From an uncultured Chitinophagaceae bacterium (lineage in GTDB: Bacteria > Bacteroidota > Bacteroidia > Chitinophagales > Chitinophagaceae), in contig CALCII010000003.1 in assembly GCA_937907395.1 (NCBI GenBank), positions 18,151 through 82,150 of the forward strand: a stretch of DNA of 64,000 nucleotides. The letters run 5' to 3'. The translations under genes were made by a program, and so were the position numbers. How positions within the stretch are numbered: the first letter of the stretch is position 1; each line of letters begins with the position of its first letter. Shown piece after piece: positions 40,538 to 49,712 of this stretch. Under the pieces are notes generated by a model, which was not told where the DNA came from, searched no databases, and saw only the letters and a list, made by a program, of their open reading frames with translations.

Positions 40538-42121
40538 CTACCTCTTTACAGAGATATGCTTTGTATACAGGTCACGCCCCGATTCAACCTTAACCACATA
40601 ATCCCCATTGGGCAAACCAGAAACATCAACAATGGTAAACAGCTGATCATTGCTATTCTGCAATTCTTTTTTCTGGTTTATTATTTCTTTACCGGTAATG
40701 TCAAATAATGTAATCCTCACCTTCCCATGGGCAACCGCCTTATTGAGTGCAATTGTGAGCTCGTGGTTAGAGGGGTTGGGATATACAAGAAGTTTTGCCT
40801 GTGTATTATTAGCAGCACCCGTTTCAGAACTCAACACCAAATCGGTAACTGTTTGTTTCGGTTTGATTTCTTTGATCCCTGCATCTGTTTTCACCCATAC
40901 AGAGGTGGTGGAAGAAGGATTGTAATATCCGTTATTTGCCACCGGCACCAGATCGGTGATAGCTTTAAAGTAATTAGCCACTTCCCATGCTTTGGCATAC
41001 CATATATCTGAACGATGTGCCAGCTTTGCACATAAATCGGTGAGCGAAGTCCAACTGCTTGTATGCTCCCAGCTATGGCCCCATATATGCAGTAAAGCCA
41101 TTTCTTCTTTGTTCCAGTTGATTAACTGGTTTGCCCAGTAATCACCTCCGGAATCATGACAGGTGGGATTCCAGCGCAGCAGGTTGTTTGGCAGATCGTA
41201 GGGAATAGCCAGACTGAACGTATTGATGGTGGTACGTGAGTACAGGATTCCAAGGTTGGACAAAATGGTCAACGTACGCTTATCATAACTCCCGAAAGGA
41301 TAGGCCATTCCTGTTACTTTGTAACCAACGAGATTCGAGATGGTTGTCTGGCAATCGGCAATTTGCTTATACAGATTGGCATCTGTTTCATTTTCCAGGT
41401 GTGGATGACTAACCGTATGCAACGCCACTTCATTAGGACCATATAAAGTTGCCACCTCATCTGCCCTTATCTTATCCGGATTTCCCAATAAACCCGAATT
41501 GATATTAAAAGAACCAATGATACCGTATGAGTTGAATATAGCAACAAGATTACGGTCCTGGTAGCCTCCATCATCATAACTCATGATCAACGCTTTCCAC
41601 TTACCACCGGGAAAAGTAAAACGGGTGGGATCTATTTTATTGAACAAAGAGTTATCAGCTCTTACGCCGTTAACTTCAACACATTTATCCTGGTCAATAA
41701 TGGGAACAACTTCATTCTTTGCATCAATCAGCACCACATTCAGGATTCCTTTCTGCAGGGCAATTCTGAAATTAGCATCGTTGGTTTGAAAGTAAGCACG
41801 GATTTTATCTTCCCATGTACCCGGCTTCACAAAACGAAAACCTGTATTGGCACCGGAAGGCGCATCAATCCATTCACTGCCCAGGGCTATCAATGTATCG
41901 ATATCAATACTATAGTTTAAAGTATGTGATGTAACAGTTGAAGTAGTGGTACTGTTGCTCCAGCCATTTACTGTACCTGCAATGGCGATTGATTGCCCTT
42001 CCAGTTCATTTGGAAGATTAATAACCTGAAGGGAAAGTTTTGTTTGTTGTGAAAATGTCACATTAAATGACAATAAACAGATGATGACACACCAGTTTCT
42101 GATGATGAGATTTGAATACAC
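40538..42121 (-). CDS. Polysaccharide deacetylase with T9SS sorting domain
   Basis: A 527-residue secreted protein. It begins with a signal-like hydrophobic stretch (CVIICLLSFNVTFSQ) and has an N-terminal beta module. The NodB-type deacetylase domain carries MSYDDGGYQDRN (Asp pair, near residue 180), HTVSHPHLENE (His pair), AYPFGSYDKR, and LLHIWGHSWEHTSS. The C-terminal ~75 residues form a type A sorting domain (LLVYPNPSNHELTIALNKAV ... LPNGDYVVKVESG), directing type IX secretion. The enzyme probably removes acetyl or similar groups from a glycan outside the cell; the substrate is not evident. Confidence 0.9.
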   Translation of the reverse strand: MYSNLIIRNWCVIICLLSFNVTFSQQTKLSLQVINLPNELEGQSIAIAGTVNGWSNSTTTSTVTSHTLNYSIDIDTLIALGSEWIDAPSGANTGFRFVKPGTWEDKIRAYFQTNDANFRIALQKGILNVVLIDAKNEVVPIIDQDKCVEVNGVRADNSLFNKIDPTRFTFPGGKWKALIMSYDDGGYQDRNLVAIFNSYGIIGSFNINSGLLGNPDKIRADEVATLYGPNEVALHTVSHPHLENETDANLYKQIADCQTTISNLVGYKVTGMAYPFGSYDKRTLTILSNLGILYSRTTINTFSLAIPYDLPNNLLRWNPTCHDSGGDYWANQLINWNKEEMALLHIWGHSWEHTSSWTSLTDLCAKLAHRSDIWYAKAWEVANYFKAITDLVPVANNGYYNPSSTTSVWVKTDAGIKEIKPKQTVTDLVLSSETGAANNTQAKLLVYPNPSNHELTIALNKAVAHGKVRITLFDITGKEIINQKKELQNSNDQLFTIVDVSGLPNGDYVVKVESGRDLYTKHISVKR

Positions 42122-42235
42122 AGGAAAACGATTAAGTGTTTGCTAAGAGTAGAGCCCATTAAAGATATACAATCATTTTATGCACTGGTATTAAATCTTA
42201 GCACATTTAATCCCTCACAAAAGCCCCTACTTCTC

Positions 42236-42263
42236 AGCAACGTCTTCTGAAAGAGACGTTGCT
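42236..42263. other. Perfect 10-bp stem-loop in the deacetylase/RRM gap
   Basis: AGCAACGTCT (42236-42245) pairs with AGACGTTGCT (42254-42263), loop TCTGAAAG. Its plus-strand tail is only weakly T-rich (TCTTATA). It lies upstream of the deacetylase and downstream of the RRM gene, so it could be a second terminator or an operator for the deacetylase. Confidence 0.4.
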
Positions 42264-42326
42264 TCTTATAACCGAAGTCAATTACACCACATCCTCGTAA
42301 AGAAACGTTATCCTGCACAAACGAAC

Positions 42327-42354
42327 AAAGCCCCACTATTCAGTGAGGCTTTGC
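42327..42354 (-). terminator. Likely terminator of the RRM gene
   Basis: AAAGCCCCACT (42329-42339) pairs with AGTGAGGCTTT (42344-42354) with one mismatch, loop ATTC. On the minus strand it follows the RRM gene stop by ~21 bp; the tail GTTCGTTTG is weak. Confidence 0.55.
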
Positions 42355-42374
42355 AAAAAAGAGGCTTTATCAGA

Positions 42375-42683
42375 TTAATACCTGTTTTTGTTGTAACTGT
42401 TGCTATTGTTATAGCGGTTATCATTACGGGCAGGGCGATCTTCTTTTGGTTTTGCCTCCACCACTTTAATGGCACGGCCTTCTACCGTAGCACCATCCAG
42501 TTCAGCAATTGCTTTTTTAGAAGCAGCGTCATCACTCATTTCAACGAAACCGAAACCACGTGAGCGGCCGCTTTCCCTGTCGTTAATGATTTTTGCTGAA
42601 GTTACTTCTCCATAAGGAGCAAAAAATTCTCTTAAGTCTTCATCCTGAACGTTGAAGCTTAAATTTGACACATAAATGTTCAT
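42375..42683 (-). CDS. RRM-domain RNA-binding protein
   Basis: A 102-residue single RNA-recognition-motif protein. RNP2 is IYVSNLSF at residues 2-9 and RNP1 is RGFGFVEM near 43-50, with the usual beta-alpha-beta order ending IKVVEAKPKEDR. The C-terminal tail is Asn/Arg/Tyr-rich (DNRYNNSNSYNKNRY), as in the small cold-induced RNA-binding proteins of bacteria. The ATG is preceded by a ~260-bp gene-free leader, long enough for thermoregulated mRNA structure, though none was proven. Confidence 0.95.
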   Translation of the reverse strand: MNIYVSNLSFNVQDEDLREFFAPYGEVTSAKIINDRESGRSRGFGFVEMSDDAASKKAIAELDGATVEGRAIKVVEAKPKEDRPARNDNRYNNSNSYNKNRY

Positions 42684-42945
42684 GTTCTTAAAAAAATATA
42701 AAATGAAAAATGCTTGAGGGCAAGAAGTAGAAACTAACTAAGATGCAGAATGATTAGCAGAATAATTAACGATTACTGATGCGAAACTCAAATTAACAGC
42801 TGTAAGATACACTTTCTTTTGGTAATGACTGTAATTATTTGAGTTAGTGCCATAAAACAGCGGTCCGACCTCTCCAGACATTTCACTTTCTGCATACGTA
42901 AGTACCAAGCACTAAGCCTGTTACGACTTAAATGATCCTTTTATT
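42684..42945. other. Long leader upstream of the RRM gene
   Basis: About 262 bp with no gene. It is the likely 5' untranslated region of the RRM gene. A minus-strand TTAATTTG (one mismatch to TAnnTTTG) lies near 42789. No stable long stem was found by eye. The end holds the stop of an 82-residue gene. Confidence 0.4.
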
Positions 42946-43194
42946 TTATTGCAATAGTTGCCGGATTGAAATCTGATTGATATACGGTTCCAGCAATGCG
43001 CTGCCTGTAAAAGCATTGTATTGTGTGATGGCACGGTATTCTGTGTTGCACCACATTTCCACATAATAATGTTCCAGCCGGAATAAAAACAGGATAACAT
43101 TGTGTTGTTTACGTTTAGCAACCAACACACCTCTATGTAAGAGTGCATGTTGCTTGTCGGCTTCGCTTAACATGATAAATTCAGAGAGCTTCAT
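42946..43194 (-). CDS. Small conserved-looking protein, function unknown
   Basis: An 82-residue protein (MKLSEFIMLSEADKQHALLH start) with HNVILFLFRLEHYYVEMWCN in the middle and a terminal ALLEPYINQISIRQLL. It has no signal or membrane segment. The pattern of alternating hydrophobic residues suggests an alpha/beta fold. I have seen similar short proteins in Chitinophagaceae but know no function. A TATCTTTG box lies 187 bp upstream (43382-43389), giving a possible long leader. Confidence 0.65.
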   Translation of the reverse strand: MKLSEFIMLSEADKQHALLHRGVLVAKRKQHNVILFLFRLEHYYVEMWCNTEYRAITQYNAFTGSALLEPYINQISIRQLLQ

Positions 43195-43538
43195 TGTGCC
43201 GTTGTTTTAATGTGTGAACCAATTAATAACTACTGACGCTAACGATACTGAACTGATAACCTTACTAAACTTAACTGTGATGCTAACTTAACTTTGATAC
43301 GGACGTTGAAAACGAATGATTACCGGCCACCTGGAAAAAAACTCTGTGAGGCAGTTGGTTGCCGGCATATAAAAGACAGGGCAAAGATAAGGGTTTGGTA
43401 AACAAATAACAGAATTACATAATACAGACGATCTATTGACAGGAACGCCTCCTGAATGGATTTTTCGTACAAAACAATCATTCAACAAACCTTTTCAATA
43501 CGGCTCACCTCTTTATCTTGCAGCCTCATTTATAATTT
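43195..43538. other. Intergenic region between 82-residue gene and beta-barrel gene
   Basis: 344 bp without a gene. It contains a minus-strand -7 box TATCTTTG (43382-43389) for the 82-residue gene and, for the plus gene, a TATCTTG-like box near 43513. The middle has CTAAC/TAACT-type repeated short words (43230-43300) but no clear inverted arms. Confidence 0.5.
43382..43389 (-). promoter_or_regulatory. -7 box for the 82-residue gene
   Basis: The minus strand reads TATCTTTG, an exact match, 187 bp before the ATG at 43194. The -33 position has no TTG at standard spacing. Confidence 0.4.
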
Positions 43539-44105
43539 ATGAAATCTATCTTTTTTGTCTTCGTATGTATGTTGTTGCTGGCACACACAGTTGATGCCCA
43601 GAAAAAATCCACAAACAAACCTGTCCGTTTCCTGCTTGGTGGAGCATTGGAGTTTGGCGGAGATAAAGTAGCCGAAGTATTTTTTACTGATGGCAGCACA
43701 CAATCTCTCACAGCCGGACAAGGAGGCACACTCTTTGCAGGAGCACAGTTTCGCCTGAATAAAAAAGAAACGTTTTTTCTTCGCTCTAGTATTGGTATCA
43801 AATACCTCACAACAAAAGCAGATAATGCACATATCCGTCTCACCCGCATTCCTCTTCAGGTAACTGCCAACTACATGCCAGTGAAGAAACTACGTTTGGC
43901 TGCCGGTATGGTTACTCACCAGGCTATTCGCCTCAATTTTGATGGAATTGGTGAGAACAAAAAATTCACATCTGTCCCAGGTATTGTTTTGGAAGCCGGA
44001 TATGGTGTATTTGGTTTGTCATATACATTCATGACGTATCAAGATCCTTCCAACGCTTCCTATATCGCCAATAATTTTGGGATTACTGTTTCAGGTGTGT
44101 TTTAA
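43539..44105 (+). CDS. Small outer-membrane beta-barrel-like protein
   Basis: A 188-residue protein with a signal peptide (MKSIFFVFVCMLLLAHTVDAQ). The mature part alternates hydrophobic and polar residues in strands, such as FLLGGALEFGGD, LFAGAQFRLNKKETFFLRSS and LEAGYGVFGLSYTF. It ends in a terminal Phe (ITVSGVF), typical of outer-membrane barrels. The length suits an 8-strand barrel. Ligand unknown. It is followed by a terminator (44157-44190). Confidence 0.8.
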   Translation: MKSIFFVFVCMLLLAHTVDAQKKSTNKPVRFLLGGALEFGGDKVAEVFFTDGSTQSLTAGQGGTLFAGAQFRLNKKETFFLRSSIGIKYLTTKADNAHIRLTRIPLQVTANYMPVKKLRLAAGMVTHQAIRLNFDGIGENKKFTSVPGIVLEAGYGVFGLSYTFMTYQDPSNASYIANNFGITVSGVF

Positions 44106-44156
44106 TAAAACAGGGTAAGTGCTCTTTCATTAACAGATTAATTACTTTATCTAAAT

Positions 44157-44190
44157 AAAAAATCCGGAGTGTTCAACTCCGGATTTTTTC
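44157..44190. terminator. Bidirectional terminator after the barrel gene
   Basis: AATCCGGAGT (44161-44170) pairs with ACTCCGGATT (44176-44185), loop GTTCA, followed by TTTTCTT. It lies between two convergent genes. Confidence 0.85.
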
Positions 44191-44210
44191 TTGAATCGTT
44201 TGTTCCTCTA

Positions 44211-45866
44211 TCAATACACTGTAATCGTCTGCAATTCCCTTTGATTCTTTTTATTACGAAACTCCATTACATAGATACCGGAAGGAAGTGAAGGCAATAC
44301 CACTGCCTGCTGCATCGAAAAAGAATTAAAAACAGGAATAGCATACCGCTTGCCATCAGCCCCGTAAATAGCTGTGACGGCAGTTGCATTTTTCACCAAT
44401 AAGGTTCCTGTACTCCGCACCGGATTGGGAAACACACTGATCGTCTTTTCAACAATGAATGAAGATACAGGTGTGGGAATCGTAGTATTCACTATGCGGT
44501 GTGCATAGATATCATTGGCAACTCCTCCCCTTTTATCTTCCCATGCTATAATGGCGCCAAAGTCACCATCAGAAGTAATGGCAGCATACTGTTGATCATC
44601 GGCAGCACCAGCAACAATCGCTCCATTAAGAGCCAAAACAGGTGTTCCGTCTGCTATCACATGCTGTACATATATATCGTTGGTTCCGTTCCGGTTATCG
44701 AACCAGGTAAAAAACGCACCGTTCATTCCGTCGGACACTAATTTATACCATTGCTGACTGGTTGGTACTGTACAAATGGCTAAACCATTGCTCGTCCATA
44801 AAGAAGCACCAGTTCCATCGATGCGTTGTGCATATACATCACGAACGGAAAAGTCAATTCCGTTCCTGTAGTCGAGCCAGAACAATATGGCACCTCCACT
44901 CTGATCAGCAATTAATTCGGGCTGCGACTGCAGATTAGATGCATTGGAAACCACCACACCGTTAGCGGTCCACTGTGTTACTCCTGATGTATTGATTCGT
45001 TGTGCATATACATCGGAATTACCACTACGGGTATCTTCCCATGAAATGATCGCCCCGGCAGAACCATCGCTAACAATTCGGGCTGTGCCTTTAAATCCAC
45101 TGGCCGTACATATTGCTACTCCGTTCACCGTCCACTGCGGAACCCCCAGCGCATCTATACGCTGTGCATAAACATTGTAAGTTCCACTTCGGTTATCCAG
45201 CCAGGTTAGCAGTATGGAGTTGCTGCCATCTGTAATCAGCTGAGGGTCGATCTGGTAGCTGGAAGCATTACAAACTGCAATTCCGTTGGCTGTCCATGCA
45301 AAAGTTCCATTTGAATTAATCAGTTGAGCAAAAATGTCGGAATTGGTAGTTCCATTGCGGTCATCACCCCATACCACTACTGCCCCGCCGGTGCCAAAAG
45401 CCACCAGGCGTGGTGAACGCTGATTGGTATTGTTCGTACATACGGCAACACCATTGGCAACCCATTGAACCTCACCTGCTGCATTAATTTTCTGAGCGAA
45501 AATATCGGTATTGGTATAAGATACATCGTTGCGGTAATCCGTCCAGGTAATCACTGCTCCTCCGGATCCATCGCTGATCACTATTGGAAAAAACTGGTCA
45601 CCGGTGGCTGTGCATATGGGTACCCCGTTTGCAGCCCATTGCGCCACACCTGATACATTCAGCCGCTGGGCATAGATATCATAATTGCCGGAGCGGTTAT
45701 CAGACCACACAACAATGGCACCACCGGAACCATCGGGCACAATAGCTGTATTCGTTTGGTCACCTCCAATGGTACAAACAGCTGTGTTAACAGTGACATC
45801 GGTACTCCACTGCGCAAATCCGGAAAGAAAACTGAAAGAGAATAAAAGTGTAATGAAAAACTTCAT
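44211..45866 (-). CDS. T9SS-secreted protein with eight ~52-residue repeats
   Basis: A 551-residue secreted protein. The signal peptide (FFITLLFSFSFLSGFAQ) is followed by eight tandem repeats of about 50-55 residues built on GGAIVVWSDNRSG, then xDIYAQRLN and QWAANGVxIC. Each repeat has a D-N/Y-R loop and a near-invariant YAQR. They look like blades of a beta-propeller. The C-terminal ~80 residues form a T9SS type A domain (SVFPNPVRSTGTLLVKNATA ... LPSGIYVMEFRNKKNQ). It is a surface or secreted protein of unknown ligand. -33/-7 boxes lie upstream (45900-45928). Confidence 0.85.
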   Translation of the reverse strand: MKFFITLLFSFSFLSGFAQWSTDVTVNTAVCTIGGDQTNTAIVPDGSGGAIVVWSDNRSGNYDIYAQRLNVSGVAQWAANGVPICTATGDQFFPIVISDGSGGAVITWTDYRNDVSYTNTDIFAQKINAAGEVQWVANGVAVCTNNTNQRSPRLVAFGTGGAVVVWGDDRNGTTNSDIFAQLINSNGTFAWTANGIAVCNASSYQIDPQLITDGSNSILLTWLDNRSGTYNVYAQRIDALGVPQWTVNGVAICTASGFKGTARIVSDGSAGAIISWEDTRSGNSDVYAQRINTSGVTQWTANGVVVSNASNLQSQPELIADQSGGAILFWLDYRNGIDFSVRDVYAQRIDGTGASLWTSNGLAICTVPTSQQWYKLVSDGMNGAFFTWFDNRNGTNDIYVQHVIADGTPVLALNGAIVAGAADDQQYAAITSDGDFGAIIAWEDKRGGVANDIYAHRIVNTTIPTPVSSFIVEKTISVFPNPVRSTGTLLVKNATAVTAIYGADGKRYAIPVFNSFSMQQAVVLPSLPSGIYVMEFRNKKNQRELQTITVY

Positions 45867-45899
45867 GAAACTGATTTATAAAGGTTAGTAAGGTGACAC

Positions 45900-45928
45900 A
45901 AATATAGGCAAAGAAGTGTTGAACCAAC
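45900..45928 (-). promoter_or_regulatory. Promoter of the T9SS repeat-protein gene
   Basis: On the minus strand TTG (45926-45928) is followed after 18 nt by TATATTTG (45900-45907), close to the two-part Bacteroidota consensus. It is 33 nt before the ATG. Confidence 0.6.
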
Positions 45929-46019
45929 GGCAGCACTTGCTGCAGCAAAATAGTCTTCTTACCTTCATCTGGTTACCGCTTAACTTTACCGGGATTACAA
46001 CACAGCAAACAATTCAACA

Positions 46020-47864
46020 ATGAAACAATTATTCTTCTACATCGCTCTGCTTGTACAAACAATAACCGCTGCCCAAACCATAGAACGTATTGAACCGCAA
46101 AACTGGTGGACAGGTATGAAGTATAATACAATCACGTTATTGATCTATGGCACAAATGTTTCAGCACTGGAACCAACGTTCAGTTACAAGGATGTTCAAT
46201 TGGTAAAAAAACAAACAACGGAGAATAAAAACTACCTGTTTCTCACAATAAAAATAAATCCGGCTGCAAAAGCAGGTATTGTAAAAATCAATTTCAAACA
46301 AAACGGGAAAACTGTTCTTACAAAAGACTTTCCATTGTTAGAGAGAGAAAAGAGCAGCGCCTATCGTACCAGTTATTCTCAGAAAGATGCGATTTACCTG
46401 ATTGTACCCGACCGTTTTGCTAATGGCGATACCACCAATGATGTGGTTCCTTCTCTACTTGAAAAAACAGTAAACCGCAATGATGAAGGAAAAAGACATG
46501 GTGGTGATATACAAGGCATTCTCAATCACCTTGATTACATACAATCATTGGGCTTCACACAAATCTGGTGCACCCCCTTAGTGGAAAACAATGAACCGGC
46601 TTACTCTTATCATGGATATGCTGCAACTGATTATTATAAAATTGATCCCCGTTATGGAACGAATGAACAATTTGTACAATTGGTGAAAGAAGCAAAGAAA
46701 AGAGGTATAGGGTTAATATGGGATGTGGTGTTGAACCATTGCGGCACAAACTATTATTTTATCAAAGACCTGCCCATGAAGGATTGGGTGAATTTTTCAG
46801 AAACACATACCCGTTGTAACTTCTTAAAAACAACACTCACGGATATGTATGCCACTGAGATTGATAAAAAAGAATATACAGACGGATGGTTTGACCAGCA
46901 TATGGCCGATCTCAATCAAAGAAATCCATTGGTGGCAGCTTATCTGATTCAAAACACCATCTGGTGGGTGGAATACGCAGGGCTTTCCGGCTTCCGGGAA
47001 GATACATACTCATATGCCGACAAAGATTTTCTCACTCTATGGACGAAAACGATACTGGAAGAATATCCCAATTTCAATATTGTGGGAGAAGAGATGTCGA
47101 CCACTGCATCACAAGTTGCTTATTGGCAAAAAGACAAAAAGAATTTTGATGGGTATAAATCCTATTTGCCAACTCTGATGGATTTTGCTTTAAACAATAA
47201 CATTGTTTCCAGTTTAACCAGCACCAACAACTGGTTCTCTACCTGGAATGATACCTACCAGGGCATTGCACAGGATTATCAGTTTCCCCATCCGGATGAT
47301 CAACTGATCTTTCCGGACAATCATGATATAGATCGTTTTTATACCCGCTTAAATAAAAACTTCAATAACTGGAAGCTGGGTATTGCTATGTATATGACCA
47401 TGCGTGGCATACCTCAGTTTTTCTATGGCACTGAAGTTTTGATGACCAATGAAAAGCTGGGCAATGACGGACAACGAAGAGGAGATTTTTATGGAGGATG
47501 GGCCACCGATAGCAAAAATGCATTTACCGGCGTCGGTTTAACAACCGAAGAGCAGGAAGCTGCCAATTACTTTTCCCGTTTACTCAACTGGAGAAAAACA
47601 AGTTCAGCTGTTACAAATGGCAAATTCATTCATTATGCACCGCAGAAAAATGATGTATATGTGTACTTCCGTTACAATGAAAAGAAAAAAGTAATGGTGA
47701 TTCTGAATAAAAACAATAGTGACGTAACTCTCGATATAAAACGCTATTCGCAAATGATACCGGTACGTTTTGAAGCAACAGAAATCATAACCGGGAAGCC
47801 AGTGACTGTTCAAAACATGTTACAAGTACCTGCACACACTCCAATGATTCTGGAAATAAAATAA
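46020..47864 (+). CDS. GH13 alpha-amylase-family enzyme (cyclomaltodextrinase-like)
   Basis: A 614-residue exported glycoside hydrolase acting on alpha-glucans. It has a short signal (MKQLFFYIALLVQTITAAQ) and an N-terminal cyclomaltodextrinase domain starting IERIEPQNWWTGMKYNTITL. The GH13 barrel has HGGDIQGILNHLDYIQSLGF, DVVLNHC, GFREDTYSYADKDF (catalytic Asp), NIVGEEMS (catalytic Glu) and FPDNHDIDRF (His-Asp). The C-terminal domain closes with VTVQNMLQVPAHTPMILEIK. No susC/D neighbours are present. It probably degrades maltodextrin in the periplasm. Confidence 0.95.
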   Translation: MKQLFFYIALLVQTITAAQTIERIEPQNWWTGMKYNTITLLIYGTNVSALEPTFSYKDVQLVKKQTTENKNYLFLTIKINPAAKAGIVKINFKQNGKTVLTKDFPLLEREKSSAYRTSYSQKDAIYLIVPDRFANGDTTNDVVPSLLEKTVNRNDEGKRHGGDIQGILNHLDYIQSLGFTQIWCTPLVENNEPAYSYHGYAATDYYKIDPRYGTNEQFVQLVKEAKKRGIGLIWDVVLNHCGTNYYFIKDLPMKDWVNFSETHTRCNFLKTTLTDMYATEIDKKEYTDGWFDQHMADLNQRNPLVAAYLIQNTIWWVEYAGLSGFREDTYSYADKDFLTLWTKTILEEYPNFNIVGEEMSTTASQVAYWQKDKKNFDGYKSYLPTLMDFALNNNIVSSLTSTNNWFSTWNDTYQGIAQDYQFPHPDDQLIFPDNHDIDRFYTRLNKNFNNWKLGIAMYMTMRGIPQFFYGTEVLMTNEKLGNDGQRRGDFYGGWATDSKNAFTGVGLTTEEQEAANYFSRLLNWRKTSSAVTNGKFIHYAPQKNDVYVYFRYNEKKKVMVILNKNNSDVTLDIKRYSQMIPVRFEATEIITGKPVTVQNMLQVPAHTPMILEIK

Positions 47865-47892
47865 ACGAGGACTCAGTAACACATTCATCATT

Positions 47893-48111
47893 ATGAATAA
47901 ACCGGAAAAAGACAATACAATCGCTACCTGCATCGAATGCAGCAGCGAATACATTGCCCGCCTGTCGAAAATGGCAGGGCTTTGCCCGGAATGTGCCCAT
48001 GTATTATATGGCTATAAAAAATGCAATCATACATTTGAGAATGGCAGATGTATTCATTGTTACTGGAACGGAAATACAAGCGAATATATAAGCGGTTTAA
48101 AAAAGAACTAG
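47893..48111 (+). CDS. Small zinc-ribbon protein
   Basis: A 72-residue cytoplasmic protein with CxxC pairs at CIEC (residues 13-16), CPEC (31-34) and CIHC (53-56), plus CNH, suggesting two zinc sites. The rest is short and polar. It starts 28 bp after the GH13 gene and may be co-transcribed. No family recognised; such ribbons often bind RNA or protein partners. Confidence 0.7.
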   Translation: MNKPEKDNTIATCIECSSEYIARLSKMAGLCPECAHVLYGYKKCNHTFENGRCIHCYWNGNTSEYISGLKKN

Positions 48112-48180
48112 TCGTTAAGACCTTTAAAAAATGAAAAGAGCTGGGTTCTTATTCAGCTTTTACCAAAGTAAACAACAACA

Positions 48181-48759
48181 ATGAATCCAAAAGTTGACCA
48201 ATTCCTTTCTAAATCCAAAAAATGGAAAGAGGAAATGATATTACTAAGAGAGACCATTCTTGAACTCAAACTCGATGAAGATTTCAAATGGATGCACCCC
48301 TGTTATTCCTATGAAAACGGGAATGTGGTACTGATCCATGGATTCAAAGATTACTGCGCACTTCTGTTTTTCAAAGGAGTATTATTGAAAGACAAAAAGA
48401 AAATACTGATTCAGCAAACAGCCAATGTACAGGACCGGCGGCAGCTCCGGTTTACAAATGTGAATGAGATCATCCAACTCAGATCCACCATAAAAGCATA
48501 TATCAAAGAAGCCATTGAGCTGGAGAAATCCGGTGCAAAAGTGGAGTTTAAAAAAACAGCTGAATTTGAAATACCCGAAGAATTCAAACAACGTTTGGCA
48601 AAAGATAAAAAACTAAAAACAGCTTTTGAAAAATTAACACCGGGCAGACAAAGAGGTTATTTGTTATTCTTCTCCTCGGCCAAACAAGCTGCTACAAGAG
48701 AAAGCCGCATTGCGAAATATGCTCCGAAAATTCTGGAAGGAAAAGGACTGGATGACTAG
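48181..48759 (+). CDS. YdeI/OmpD-associated-family protein (DUF1801-like)
   Basis: A 192-residue protein. The N-terminal DUF1801-like part has FKWMHPCYSYENGNVVLIHG and GFKDYCALLFFKGVLLKDKK. The C-terminal YdeI-type tail is EIPEEFKQRLAKDKKLKTAF, followed by LTPGRQRGYLLFFSSAKQAA and TRESRIAKYAPKILEGKG. The combination is common in Bacteroidota. Biochemical role unknown. The only neighbour on the same strand is the zinc-ribbon gene 69 bp upstream. Confidence 0.88.
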   Translation: MNPKVDQFLSKSKKWKEEMILLRETILELKLDEDFKWMHPCYSYENGNVVLIHGFKDYCALLFFKGVLLKDKKKILIQQTANVQDRRQLRFTNVNEIIQLRSTIKAYIKEAIELEKSGAKVEFKKTAEFEIPEEFKQRLAKDKKLKTAFEKLTPGRQRGYLLFFSSAKQAATRESRIAKYAPKILEGKGLDD

Positions 48760-48852
48760 CCTTTGAAAGTATACAGTCGAACTAAAATACCATAGTTGAA
48801 CAACGGCACATACAGTGAACCTGTGAATCACAGCCTGGAAACATCAATCTGA

Positions 48853-49662
48853 TCAGAATTTAATATCATAACCCAGTGTAAGAATTCCCTCGAGGTAACC
48901 AAATCCATGTGAAGCCCTGTTCCCCTTTGTGGTTTTTGTATTTGCCAATGCATTGACATAACGCACATATCCTGTTTTGCCGGTTGCTTCAAGAAAGAGT
49001 TTGCGGCTCATAAATAAACGCACACCACCTTCTGCACTTATATTGTAACCAGCAACATGGAAATTATTATTGAGACGATCTCCACGCCAGGTAAAATCGG
49101 TCCGGGGAATATTAATACCGGCTCCGGCCTTCCACACACTGGTAAGCAGTGTCCTGGATTTTGATGTTGTTTTTGCAAGTACCGATTGGCTTACATAATT
49201 TATGTGCAGCCAGTTGGCACCATCTGTATGTTCAAAATGAAGAAAGGTTGCCGGGTTTAAAATACTATCACCATTCACCGGCACACCATCAATGATACCT
49301 GTTACCCGTGCTTTTTGTCCGTTTGTAACCACATACTTGGTATGATCGAAATTTATTTCGAGGGCTTTTGAATGCTGTTGATTCAGGTAAAAGCCAATCC
49401 GGTAATTGTATTGCGGAATAGAAATCTGTGCCGGCTTTTTAAAAATAGCATCATAATCGCCTTTGTCATGAGCCTTCACTTTATGAAGAATAAAATCATC
49501 GCCATTACTCATTTTAAAATGTATCGTGCTCCTGGTATAAATTTCTGCATTATAACCCCATTGAACATACATGCCATTAATAAGCGGTTGCTTTTGCTGG
49601 GCTGTGGCGGTTAAAGTAAGGGATATAAGAAAAAGCACGGCAGGTGATACACGTAAATTCAT
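48853..49662 (-). CDS. Outer-membrane beta-barrel-like protein
   Basis: A 269-residue protein from MNLRVSPAVLFLISLTLTAT (signal, cut near AQQ). A frame extension to 49743 is rejected because the -7 box TAATTTTG (minus, 49693-49700) lies inside it. The mature region alternates strands (IYTRSTIHFKMSNGDDFILH, KLFLEATGKTGYVRYVNALA) and ends with an aromatic terminal strand (GILTLGYDIKF). Typical barrel end, no known ligand. Confidence 0.75.
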   Translation of the reverse strand: MNLRVSPAVLFLISLTLTATAQQKQPLINGMYVQWGYNAEIYTRSTIHFKMSNGDDFILHKVKAHDKGDYDAIFKKPAQISIPQYNYRIGFYLNQQHSKALEINFDHTKYVVTNGQKARVTGIIDGVPVNGDSILNPATFLHFEHTDGANWLHINYVSQSVLAKTTSKSRTLLTSVWKAGAGINIPRTDFTWRGDRLNNNFHVAGYNISAEGGVRLFMSRKLFLEATGKTGYVRYVNALANTKTTKGNRASHGFGYLEGILTLGYDIKF

Positions 49663-49692
49663 TTCGCTACATTTATCTGATAAAAGAATGCG

Positions 49693-49700
49693 CAAAATTA
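49693..49700 (-). promoter_or_regulatory. -7 box of the 269-residue barrel gene
   Basis: The minus strand reads TAATTTTG, an exact TAnnTTTG match, 30 nt before the ATG at 49662. It supports the shorter start. Confidence 0.45.
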
Positions 49701-49712
49701 CAGAATAATTAA

